From contig DNGH01000152.1 of assembly GCA_003486285.1 (NCBI GenBank), forward strand, positions 1 through 5,326: a stretch of 5,326 nt of DNA. Direction: 5' to 3'. Every line of letters begins with the position of its first letter. The stretch's first letter is position 1. The position numbers and the translations under genes are program-made. Positions 1 to 5,326 of this stretch are shown one piece after another. This DNA comes from Actinomycetota bacterium. Its GTDB lineage: Bacteria > Actinomycetota > Acidimicrobiia > Spongiisociales > UBA11373. The notes beneath the pieces are model-generated. The model saw only the letters and a list, made by a program, of their open reading frames with translations, was not told the DNA's origin and ran no database searches.

Positions 1-103
1 GTTACCAGTTACCGGTTACCCGCCTCCAGCCTCGTGCCAGAGGAAACGACAAGCCGACCGGTATCTCGGTCCGGCGGGGGGCGGGTAGCGGGTAGCGGGC
101 AGC
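1..103. repeat. Long imperfect heptad-built inverted repeat
   Basis: This non-coding stretch follows the last gene. Bases 1-31 pair with 73-103: I count 23 Watson-Crick pairs, four G-U pairs (plus-strand RNA) and four mismatches. Each arm is a heptad series: GTTACCA, GTTACCG, GTTACCC on the left; GGGTAGC, GGGTAGC, GGGCAGC on the right. The 41-base loop contains a smaller perfect stem GACCG (56-60) / CGGTC (67-71). In minus-strand RNA the four wobbles become A-C mismatches, so the plus-strand RNA folds better. The left arm begins at the window edge and may continue. It could be a bidirectional terminator-like structure or a dispersed repeat element; no T-run is visible on the right side. Confidence 0.6.
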
Positions 104-119
104 CAGGCGGTTGGCAGCG

Positions 120-605
120 CTAGCTGCCGACCGCCTCCTCATACTTCTCCACCACGTGGCCGTCGACGGCGTCGACGCGGACCAGGGCGCGCCGGGTGGG
201 GGGTTCATCCCCGCTGAACACCAGCACGTTCCATACCGGACGGGCCCGCCAGCCGTCGAAGGAGACCGCCGCCGAGGCGTGGCCCACCGCAAACGACACC
301 TGGCGCCCCGCGATGTCGAGGGCGGCCGGATCGAGGACCGCAATTCGCCAGGCCGACACCAGGCACCAGGCACCCAGCACGGTCAGGATGCCGGCGCCGA
401 CCAGAAGTCCGGGAGAGCCCCCCATCGCCACCAGGACGATCACCAGGGCCGCGCTCGCCAGATGCACCCAGCCGGCGGTGCGACGGCGCCGCGTGCTGGG
501 GATCGCGTAGGGCTGGCGCTGCGCCGCATCGAGATCCTCGGGCACCGCCTCGCGCTGGGCCACCTCGGCGGGGATCTCGATGCGCGACCGGTCCCGCTTC
601 ACCAC
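120..605 (-). CDS. Two-helix membrane protein of unknown function
   Basis: Predicted 161-residue membrane protein that I do not recognise as a named family. A charged N-terminus (1-43, ending in an RRRR cluster) precedes two hydrophobic helices (about 46-62 and 66-84) joined by a short GGSPG turn; the arginine cluster suggests the N-terminus is cytosolic and hence the C-terminus too. The C-terminal part (85-161) alternates strands and ends with WNVLVFSGDEPP, ALVRVDAVDGHVV and a charged tail. The pattern W-x-V, then x-V-x-V-D-A-x-x-G-x-V, weakly resembles a PepSY domain. The start is the first of two consecutive GTG codons (605 or 602); a TGA at 612-614 closes the frame just upstream. It lies 61 bases after the MMPL gene and may be co-transcribed. 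Coding evidence is the plausible membrane topology, codon use and co-direction; shadows in the other frames show no such pattern. Confidence 0.75.
   Translation of the reverse strand: MVKRDRSRIEIPAEVAQREAVPEDLDAAQRQPYAIPSTRRRRTAGWVHLASAALVIVLVAMGGSPGLLVGAGILTVLGAWCLVSAWRIAVLDPAALDIAGRQVSFAVGHASAAVSFDGWRARPVWNVLVFSGDEPPTRRALVRVDAVDGHVVEKYEEAVGS
355..382. repeat. Heptad run inside the small membrane protein gene
   Basis: GACACCA, GGCACCA, GGCACCC and AGCACGG follow one another, overlapping the codons for the second membrane helix (around LGAWCLVSAW). The units match the intergenic heptads at 633-660. Because a 7-base period shifts the frame, conservation of the protein alone would not produce it, though three units may be chance. 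Confidence 0.4.
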
Positions 606-608
606 GGC

Positions 609-630
609 CGGTCACCACCCCTGGTGGCCG
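609..630 (-). promoter_or_regulatory. Hairpin holding the ribosome binding site
   Basis: Bases 609-617 and 622-630 form a 9-pair stem around a 4-base loop. In the minus-strand transcript the loop is GGGG, part of the only Shine-Dalgarno-like run (AGGGG) ahead of the GTG at 605; one stem position is an A-C mismatch in that RNA but a G-U pair in the plus-strand RNA. The spacer from AGGGG to GTG is about 12 bases, longer than usual. Its role is inferred. Confidence 0.3.
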
Positions 631-632
631 AG

Positions 633-660
633 CCGGCACCCGGCACCCGGCCCCTGGCAC
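633..660. repeat. Array of four degenerate heptads
   Basis: Directly after the MMPL stop, four 7-base units follow each other: CCGGCAC, CCGGCAC, CCGGCCC, CTGGCAC. Read in the shifted phase GGCACCC, they resemble the units at 355-382 and in the stem arms at 1-103. The array lies in the 61-base gap between two genes and encodes nothing visible. Confidence 0.6.
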
Positions 661-666
661 CCATCG

Positions 667-2898
667 TCAGGAGTGGCCCTCGCGGGCGTGCCCGGCGGCA
701 GCCGCGGAGTGGCCCTCGACGTCGATTTTTGGCAGCCACTGCAGCCACTTGGGCAGGTACCAGTTCCAGTCACCGAGGAGACGCATGCCTGCCGGGACCA
801 GGATCGACCTGACGATCGTGGCGTCGAGGAACACCGCGATGGCGAGGCCGAAGCCCATCTGCTGCATCATGACCAGGTCACCGGCGGCGAAGCCACCGAA
901 CACGGCCACCATGATCAGGGCCGCCCCGGTGATGATGGCTCCTGTGGTCCGCAGCCCATGCGCCACCGCCTCGGTGTTGTCCCCCGAGCGGTCGTAGTAC
1001 TCCCGAATCCTGGTGAGCAGGAAGACGTGGTAGTCCATCGACAGTCCGAACAGGATCGCGAAGAGGAACAGCGGCAGCCAGGCTTCGATCGATTCCACCT
1101 GGATGAAGCCGAGCCGCTCCGCGATCCACTGGATCCAGCCCGGCGACGCAGACGGCTGGAAGAACAGCACCACCGCGCCATAGGCGGCCGACACCGAGAG
1201 CAGGTTCAGCAGGATCGCCTTGATCGGGAGGATGATCGAGCGGAACACCACCGTCAGGAGGAGAAAGCTCAATCCGAGGACGAAGACGAACACGATCGGG
1301 GTGAAGGTGTCGACGTCTTCGAAGAAGTCGACGCTGAATGCGGGGTAGCCGCCGACCAGCACCTCCGCATCCAGACCAGAGAAGGCTTCGGGCACATATT
1401 CACCCCGCAACCGCTCGATGGCGTGGACCGACACGCGTGAAGCCGAGTCCCCCGCCAGCGGAACGGTCAGGGCGCTGATATCGCCTGCGGCATTGGTCTC
1501 CGGTTCCCCGAGGGGTGGGCCGAAGGCCGGATCGGCCGCCAGCGCGGCGAGCAGGCGCTCGACGCCGTCGGCCACCTCGGGAGTCACGGCGCCGTCGATC
1601 ACGATCTCGATCGGCTCGCCGAGCCCGCCCGAGAACTCCTCCTCGAGGATCAGAAAGGCCTGCTTCGCCTCGACGTCGTCGGGCAGCGTGCTGACGCCCG
1701 AGAAGCCCTTTTCGATCTGGAAGTAGGCGACGCCGATCGCGAGGAGCAGGGCCGAGCCGGCGAGAAGCCAGACCACCGGCCGGCGCATCACGGCGTTGGA
1801 CATCTTGTCCCAGAACCCCCCGACACGATCGACGTTGTTCAAGGCATCGTGCTTCCGGACGCGCCACCGGTTCACCTTGTCACCGAGGAGGGCGAGCACC
1901 GCGGGCAGCAGCGTCATGGAAGCGGCCATTGCCACCAGCACCACGAGCACGGCGCCGGTGCTGAGACTGCGGAAGATCGTGTTGGGCATAAAGAACAGGC
2001 CCATGAGAGCCAGGACCACGGTGAGGCCGGAGAAAAAGACCGCCCGGTTGGCGGTGGCCCCGGTCCGGCCAATCGCCTCGAGCTTGTCGGCGCCGCGGAC
2101 TCGCTCCTCGCGATAGCGGGCCACGATGAAGAGCGAGTAGTCGATGCCCACCGCCAGTCCCATCATCGTGATGAAGTTGGTGATGAAAAAGGTGAGGTCG
2201 AACATGAGCCCTACCAACGCCGTCAGGCCGAAGGCGACGGCGATGGCGGCGATGGCGAGAAGGATCGGGAGGACCGCGGCCACCACGGTGCCGATCACCC
2301 CCATCAGGACCACCAGGGCGATGATCACCCCGAAGGACTCGCCCTTGGCCAGGGTCTCCTCGGCGAGTTCCTGGTACAAGTTGTTGAGGGTGGCCTGGCC
2401 CGAGAGCAGAGTGTCGATGCCCTGGGGATGCGCCACTCCGGCGACCGCCGCCTCCAGTTCGATGGCATCCAACGAGGCCGCGGCCAGATCCGAGTTCGCC
2501 ATGGTCACCGGCAGGAGTGCTGTCATCCCGTCATCGGAGACGGGTCCGGTCTGATCCAGGAACGACCCCACGAACCGGACCTTGTCGGGGCCGAGAGCCG
2601 CGATCGCCGCCTGGACCTCACCGACGAACTGCTGGTAGCGCGGGTCGGCGACGGTGATCCCGTGGCCGACCACCACGACGAACTCGGAGAACTTGGGGTC
2701 GCCGCGCAGCTCATCGAGGAGCTCCTGGGCCTGCACCGACTCCGGGCGGTCGGTGAAGGTGACGTCGGTGGTCAGGGCGTCACCGAGAAGGGTGGCGGAC
2801 AGGAACCCCGACGCGGCGATCACGGCCACCCAGACTCCGACCGTCCGCCAGGGGTGGCGGCTGGACGCGCGTGCGATCGATTCCGGATTCAGCTTCAT
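667..2898 (-). CDS. MMPL-family RND transporter
   Basis: Complete 743-residue inner-membrane transporter of the MMPL branch of the RND superfamily, a family that exports lipids, siderophores or drugs using the proton gradient. It has the usual two-half plan: TM1 (about 19-39), an extracytoplasmic domain (40-187), TM2-TM6 (188-338), a cytosolic linker (339-372), TM7 (373-394), a second extracytoplasmic domain (395-531), and TM8-TM12 (532-704). The proton-relay Asp-Tyr pairs are present in both halves: GIDYSLFIVARYREE (Asp253-Tyr254) and GLSMDYHVFLLTRIRE (Asp622-Tyr623), matching the positions known from mycobacterial MmpL3. The ATG start has a GAGG site 5 bases upstream. The short tail after TM12 (LLGDWNWYLPKWLQWLPKID) is usual for actinobacterial members; the final EGHS-containing end carries a short in-frame repeat. 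There is no large C-terminal domain such as MmpL3 has. The substrate cannot be told from sequence. Confidence 0.95.
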   Translation of the reverse strand: MKLNPESIARASSRHPWRTVGVWVAVIAASGFLSATLLGDALTTDVTFTDRPESVQAQELLDELRGDPKFSEFVVVVGHGITVADPRYQQFVGEVQAAIAALGPDKVRFVGSFLDQTGPVSDDGMTALLPVTMANSDLAAASLDAIELEAAVAGVAHPQGIDTLLSGQATLNNLYQELAEETLAKGESFGVIIALVVLMGVIGTVVAAVLPILLAIAAIAVAFGLTALVGLMFDLTFFITNFITMMGLAVGIDYSLFIVARYREERVRGADKLEAIGRTGATANRAVFFSGLTVVLALMGLFFMPNTIFRSLSTGAVLVVLVAMAASMTLLPAVLALLGDKVNRWRVRKHDALNNVDRVGGFWDKMSNAVMRRPVVWLLAGSALLLAIGVAYFQIEKGFSGVSTLPDDVEAKQAFLILEEEFSGGLGEPIEIVIDGAVTPEVADGVERLLAALAADPAFGPPLGEPETNAAGDISALTVPLAGDSASRVSVHAIERLRGEYVPEAFSGLDAEVLVGGYPAFSVDFFEDVDTFTPIVFVFVLGLSFLLLTVVFRSIILPIKAILLNLLSVSAAYGAVVLFFQPSASPGWIQWIAERLGFIQVESIEAWLPLFLFAILFGLSMDYHVFLLTRIREYYDRSGDNTEAVAHGLRTTGAIITGAALIMVAVFGGFAAGDLVMMQQMGFGLAIAVFLDATIVRSILVPAGMRLLGDWNWYLPKWLQWLPKIDVEGHSAAAAGHAREGHS
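670..718 (-). repeat. 13-base direct repeat at MMPL C-terminus
   Basis: GGAGTGGCCCTCG occurs at 670-682 and again at 706-718, offset by 36 bases (12 codons). Both copies encode EGHS in frame, the second being the last four residues before the stop. A further shared 7-mer, GGCAGCC (697-703 and 731-737), is offset by 34. The pattern fits an old short duplication that lengthened the tail. Confidence 0.6.
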
Positions 2899-3017
2899 TT
2901 GGTCCTCGACTTGGCTTGGAGCCCAACGCTAGACGACGCCGCAACCCATCCGGTCGACCCCGGACACTCACCGACCTGCCCGGCGGCAGGGCGGTGGAAG
3001 ACGCGACCCGGGTGTTC
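2899..3017 (-). other. Intergenic gap with two small hairpins
   Basis: This is the 119-base space between the lipoprotein stop and the MMPL start. It holds a perfect 6-base stem CCTGCC/GGCAGG with a 4-base loop (2975-2990), starting about 28 bases after the lipoprotein stop, and a 5-base stem TCCGG/CCGGA with a 6-base loop (2949-2964). Neither is followed by a T-run in the minus-strand direction, so an intrinsic terminator is poorly supported. A GAGG Shine-Dalgarno (2904-2907) sits 5 bases ahead of the MMPL ATG. I found no convincing -35/-10 pair. Confidence 0.4.
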
Positions 3018-3443
3018 TCAGGCGGTCGGATTGTCGTAGTAGGTGAGCACCCCGTCTGCGACGGTCCCGAGGATCTCGACCGGGGCCTCGCTCCATTGCG
3101 CCAGCTGGTGGCCTACCGGCGCATCCGCGAATCCGGCCATGCCTTCCACGGAGAAGCCGGCGACGGCGATGGTGGCTCCACCCGGTTGGGGCGGGAACGA
3201 CTCGAGGATCGCATCGGCCAGCACCATCGAGCCGTCGGCGTATACGAACAGATAGCCCGTCACCAGGTGCGGCCGCTCGGCCGAGGCCGTCAGCGCCTCC
3301 TCCACGGTGATCGGATCACCGACAGCCACCCGGCCGCCGTCGGGTGCGGTGGTCGTGGTGGTCGTGGTGGTGGGGTCGGCGGCGTCGTCACCGCAGGCGG
3401 CGAGCGCCACTACGACCAGGAACAGGGGAACGAGTCGCTTCAA
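3018..3443 (-). CDS. Small secreted lipoprotein with polythreonine linker
   Basis: Predicted 141-residue lipoprotein. The start is TTG at 3441-3443: a GAGAGG Shine-Dalgarno lies 5 bases upstream, and the protein then opens directly as a lipoprotein signal peptide (Lys2-Arg3, hydrophobic 4-16, lipobox Leu-Ala-Ala-Cys with Cys17). The open frame continues upstream antiparallel-free but only as a shadow of thrS. After Cys17 come GDDAADP, eight threonines (25-32) and a compact domain (about 39-141) with alternating hydrophobic residues and the segments VTGYLFVYADGS, ILESFPPQPGG and VEILGTVADG, which suggest a small beta-barrel (OB-like) fold. It should be exported, lipidated at Cys17 and held on the outer face of the membrane. 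From memory, related actinobacterial proteins carry Cys around the LCxALxESxPPQCGG segment; here those places are Ala and Pro, so a disulfide there would be absent. The function is unknown. It lies 59 bases after thrS and 119 before the MMPL gene. Confidence 0.82.
   Translation of the reverse strand: MKRLVPLFLVVVALAACGDDAADPTTTTTTTTAPDGGRVAVGDPITVEEALTASAERPHLVTGYLFVYADGSMVLADAILESFPPQPGGATIAVAGFSVEGMAGFADAPVGHQLAQWSEAPVEILGTVADGVLTYYDNPTA
3348..3371 (-). repeat. 9-base tandem repeat encoding Thr8
   Basis: On the coding strand the unit ACCACCACG occurs twice and is followed by ACCACC, encoding threonines 25-32 of the lipoprotein linker. Each unit is three codons, so slippage would change linker length without breaking the frame. 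Confidence 0.7.
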
Positions 3444-3496
3444 GGGAACCTCTCTTTCGATGAGGCTGTGACGAAGCGCCGGGGTCACGGGTTCCC
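3444..3496 (-). promoter_or_regulatory. Nested inverted repeat over a translation start
   Basis: In the gap between thrS and the lipoprotein, GGGAACC (3444-3450 on the plus strand) is a perfect 7-base complement of GGTTCCC (3490-3496). Inside it, GTGAC (3468-3472) pairs with GTCAC (3484-3488) around an 11-base loop. On the minus-strand transcript the outer stem covers the end of the Shine-Dalgarno and the whole spacer, stopping next to the TTG codon, so folding could limit initiation. The remaining 17 bases on one side are unpaired. There is no U-run, so it does not look like an intrinsic terminator. The repeat is seen directly; its regulatory role is inference. Confidence 0.35.
3449..3454 (-). 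promoter_or_regulatory. Shine-Dalgarno site fixing the TTG start
   Basis: Reads GAGAGG on the minus strand, with a 5-base spacer to the TTG at 3443. No ATG or GTG in the same frame nearby gives an intact signal peptide, so this site decides the start. The last two bases and the spacer also form one arm of an inverted repeat (see 3444-3496). Confidence 0.7.
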
Positions 3497-3502
3497 GGGA
3501 AT

Positions 3503-5326
3503 TCACCGCGGCGGAGCGCAGAGCCGGCGCACCGCCTCGACCACCTCGGTCACCGGCACCCCGCGGCGCTCTTCTTCTCCCCGAAGGCGCAGACCGGCGG
3601 TGCCGGCGGCGGCATCGGAGTCCCCCACCACCAGCACCGCGGGATGCTTGTGGGTGATCGCCTTGCGCAGCTTCTCCCCCACCGTCTCGTCGGCGGTGTC
3701 GACCGCGGTGCGCAGGCCGGCATCGCGCAGCCGGACCGCCACCTGCTCGGCGTACTCGCCGTGCCGGTCGGCCACCGGGATCACCGTCGCCTGGACCGGG
3801 GACAGCCACCCCGGCAGTGCGCCGGCGTAGTGCTCCATCAGGACGCCGAAGAAGCGCTCGACGGACCCGAACAGGGCGCGGTGGATCATCACCGGGCGCT
3901 CCTTCTCGTTGCCGGTGGAGGCGAACTCGAGGGCGAAGTTCTCCGGCTGGCCGAAGTCGACCTGGAGCGTGGACAGTTGCCAGCGGCGGCCGATGGCGTC
4001 GCGAACGTGGATGTCGATCTTGGGGCCGTAGAAGGCCCCCTCCCCCTCGGCGACCTCGTAGGTGAGGCCGGCGGCGTCGAGCGCGGCCGCCAGGGATGCC
4101 GTGGCCCGGTCCCAGAGCTCGACCCGCCCGACGTACTTCTCGGGCCGCGTCGACAGGTCGGCGGAGAAGTCCTCGAACCCGAAGTCGCGCAACACCATGA
4201 GCACGAAGTCGAGCAGGCTCTTCAGTTCGTCCCCGACCTGCGACTCCATACAGAAGATGTGGCTGTCGTCCTGGGTGAATCCCCGGGCCCGCAGCAGGCC
4301 GTGCACCACTCCGCTGCGTTCGAGGCGATAGACCGTGCCCAGCTCGTAGAGCCGCATCGGCAGCTCGCGGTAGGAGCGGGCATGGGCGCGGTAGATCAGG
4401 ATGTGGCCCGGGCAGTTCATCGGCTTCAGGATGTACTCGTCGCCATCGTCGACGACCATCGCCGGATACATGTTCTCCCGGTAGAAGGAGAGATGCTGCG
4501 ACGTCTCCCAGAGGTGGCTGCGGGCGATGTGCGGAGTGGAGACGATGTCGTAGCCGTGCGCCAGATGGGTGCGCCGCGAGTAGTCCTCCATGATCATGCG
4601 CACCAGGGCGCCGCGCGGGTGCCACACCGCCAGACCGCTCCCCGTCTCCGGCGGGAACGAGAAGTAGTCGAGTTCGGCTCCCAGCCTGCGGTGATCGCGC
4701 TTGCGCGCCTCTTCGAGGCGATGCAGGTACTCGTCCTGGGCCTTGCGGCTCTCCCAGGCGGTGCCGTAGATCCGCTGCAGCTGCGGGCGGTGCTCATCGC
4801 CCCGCCAGTAGGCACCGGCGGTGCGGGTCAGCCTGAAGGCCGCCAGCCTCCCGGTCGAGGGCAGGTGAGGCCCGCGGCACAGGTCGACGAAGTCCCGGTT
4901 GCGGTAGGCCGACACCAAGTCACCGGCGGCACCCTCGGCCTCATCGACCCCCTGGATGATCTCGACCTTGAACGGATGCCGGGCGAACAGCTCGAGGGCT
5001 TCGGCCTTCGACATCTCCACGCGCTCGAACGGCTGGTCGGCGGCCACGATCTCGGCCATCCGCGCCTCGATGCGCTCCAGGTCCTCCGGGGTGAAGGCGC
5101 GGCCGATGTCGAAGTCGTAATAGAACCCGTCCTCGATCGGCGGGCCGATGGCAAAGGTGGCGCCCTCGAACAGACCCAGCACCGCCTGGGCAAGTACATG
5201 AGCCGCCGAGTGGCGCAGCACGTGGCGGCCGTCCTCGCTGGCATCCGTGATGACCTCGAGCGCCCCCGGATGCAGCGGACGGCTCAGGTCGAGCGCCACC
5301 CCGTCGAGACGCACCGCCACCGCGGC
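3503..5326 (-). CDS. thrS: Threonyl-tRNA synthetase, 5' end outside window
   Basis: Class II synthetase that charges tRNA-Thr with threonine in the cytosol and hydrolyses mischarged Ser-tRNA-Thr. Visible in order: the second half of a TGS domain (about 5326-5231); the N2 editing domain with RHSAAH (first His at 5210-5212) and CRGPH (Cys 4877-4879, His 4865-4867), the editing His/His/Cys/His set; the catalytic core with KPMNCPGH (Cys 4412-4414), GFTQDDSHIF (His 4259-4261) and VMIHR (His 3881-3883), the Cys/His/His zinc site that reads threonine; motif 2 Arg within YRLERSG; motif 3 around GSVERF; and a C-terminal anticodon-binding domain (about 3800-3506) ending in TGA. The frame stays open to the window edge. 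The GTG at 5318-5320 is not the likely start: the E. coli enzyme has roughly 40 more residues ahead of this point, and starting here would cut the TGS fold. No key residue is missing. The identification is firm; only the start is unknown. Confidence 0.97.
   Translation of the reverse strand, partial: AAVAVRLDGVALDLSRPLHPGALEVITDASEDGRHVLRHSAAHVLAQAVLGLFEGATFAIGPPIEDGFYYDFDIGRAFTPEDLERIEARMAEIVAADQPFERVEMSKAEALELFARHPFKVEIIQGVDEAEGAAGDLVSAYRNRDFVDLCRGPHLPSTGRLAAFRLTRTAGAYWRGDEHRPQLQRIYGTAWESRKAQDEYLHRLEEARKRDHRRLGAELDYFSFPPETGSGLAVWHPRGALVRMIMEDYSRRTHLAHGYDIVSTPHIARSHLWETSQHLSFYRENMYPAMVVDDGDEYILKPMNCPGHILIYRAHARSYRELPMRLYELGTVYRLERSGVVHGLLRARGFTQDDSHIFCMESQVGDELKSLLDFVLMVLRDFGFEDFSADLSTRPEKYVGRVELWDRATASLAAALDAAGLTYEVAEGEGAFYGPKIDIHVRDAIGRRWQLSTLQVDFGQPENFALEFASTGNEKERPVMIHRALFGSVERFFGVLMEHYAGALPGWLSPVQATVIPVADRHGEYAEQVAVRLRDAGLRTAVDTADETVGEKLRKAITHKHPAVLVVGDSDAAAGTAGLRLRGEEERRGVPVTEVVEAVRRLCAPPR

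Noticed and set aside
1..103. CRISPR array or tRNA gene
   Set aside because: Units are 7 bases long and contiguous without spacers, and no cloverleaf or anticodon arm can be drawn.
732..749. 9-base tandem GCAGCCACT twice in the MMPL gene
   Set aside because: It codes for the WLQWLP segment normal for this family's C-terminal end, so the repeat is explained by the protein.
111..1440. Overlapping plus-strand frames (111-812 and 580-1440)
   Set aside because: They are antisense shadows of the 161-residue gene and the MMPL 3' half; composition is Arg/Pro/His or Glu/Asp/His-rich with no domain pattern.
2899..2960. Promoter for the MMPL gene with TAGCGT as -10
   Set aside because: No acceptable -35 element lies at 16-18 bases spacing, so the match is no better than chance.
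2975..2990. Perfect 6-base hairpin after the lipoprotein as an intrinsic terminator
   Set aside because: The stem is short and no T-run follows in the direction of transcription, so I kept it only as a described hairpin.
1849..3039. Long plus-strand open frame, 396 codons
   Set aside because: It is antisense to the MMPL gene; the product is rich in His, Asp, Glu, Gly and Arg without fold-like patterning, as expected for the complement of a GC-rich membrane protein gene.
2871..3830. Plus-strand open frame of 319 codons crossing the lipoprotein gene and two intergenic gaps
   Set aside because: It is antisense to the lipoprotein and the thrS 3' end and gives low-complexity Arg/Gly/Ser-rich product with no recognisable motif.
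3018..4625. A 535-codon minus-strand frame starting inside thrS
   Set aside because: Its first 394 codons overlap thrS in another frame and are Arg/Pro/Gly/Ala-rich noise. Only the part after the TTG at 3443 is a real gene, shown by the Shine-Dalgarno and the lipoprotein signal peptide.

Overview
The window is GC-rich bacterial DNA. All four supported protein genes lie on the minus strand, so it is read from right to left. The likely source is a high-GC actinobacterium, possibly Acidimicrobiia. The signs are strong G/C use at third codon positions, GTG and TTG starts, an MMPL transporter of actinobacterial type, and a small lipoprotein whose mature N-terminus is an acidic and polythreonine linker. 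This taxonomic call is inference from gene style only; no marker gene was compared.

Layout in transcription order: (1) 5326-3503, threonyl-tRNA synthetase (thrS). It lacks only the first part of its N-terminal TGS domain, which lies beyond the right edge, and its editing, zinc/catalytic and anticodon-binding parts are intact. (2) A 59-base gap with a nested inverted repeat that covers part of a ribosome binding site. (3) 3443-3018, a 141-residue lipoprotein starting at TTG. (4) A 119-base gap with two short hairpins and no clear promoter. (5) 2898-667, a complete 743-residue RND-superfamily MMPL transporter with about 12 membrane segments and both Asp-Tyr proton-relay motifs. (6) A 61-base gap with a hairpin and a heptad repeat array. 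(7) 605-120, a 161-residue two-helix membrane protein with a C-terminal domain weakly resembling PepSY. (8) 119-1, a non-coding tail dominated by a long imperfect inverted repeat built from heptads.

The genes are co-directional with short gaps and could be co-transcribed. thrS is housekeeping and probably unrelated in function. The lipoprotein, the MMPL pump and the small membrane protein are all envelope proteins and could serve one export or envelope process, but nothing in the sequence proves it. The large plus-strand open frames are antisense shadows of these genes.

I see no clear previously undescribed protein system. The least explained signals are non-coding: a degenerate 7-base unit (roughly GNYACCN) that recurs in several places within bases 1-660 and forms a long hairpin at the left edge, and the stem that overlaps the lipoprotein's translation start.
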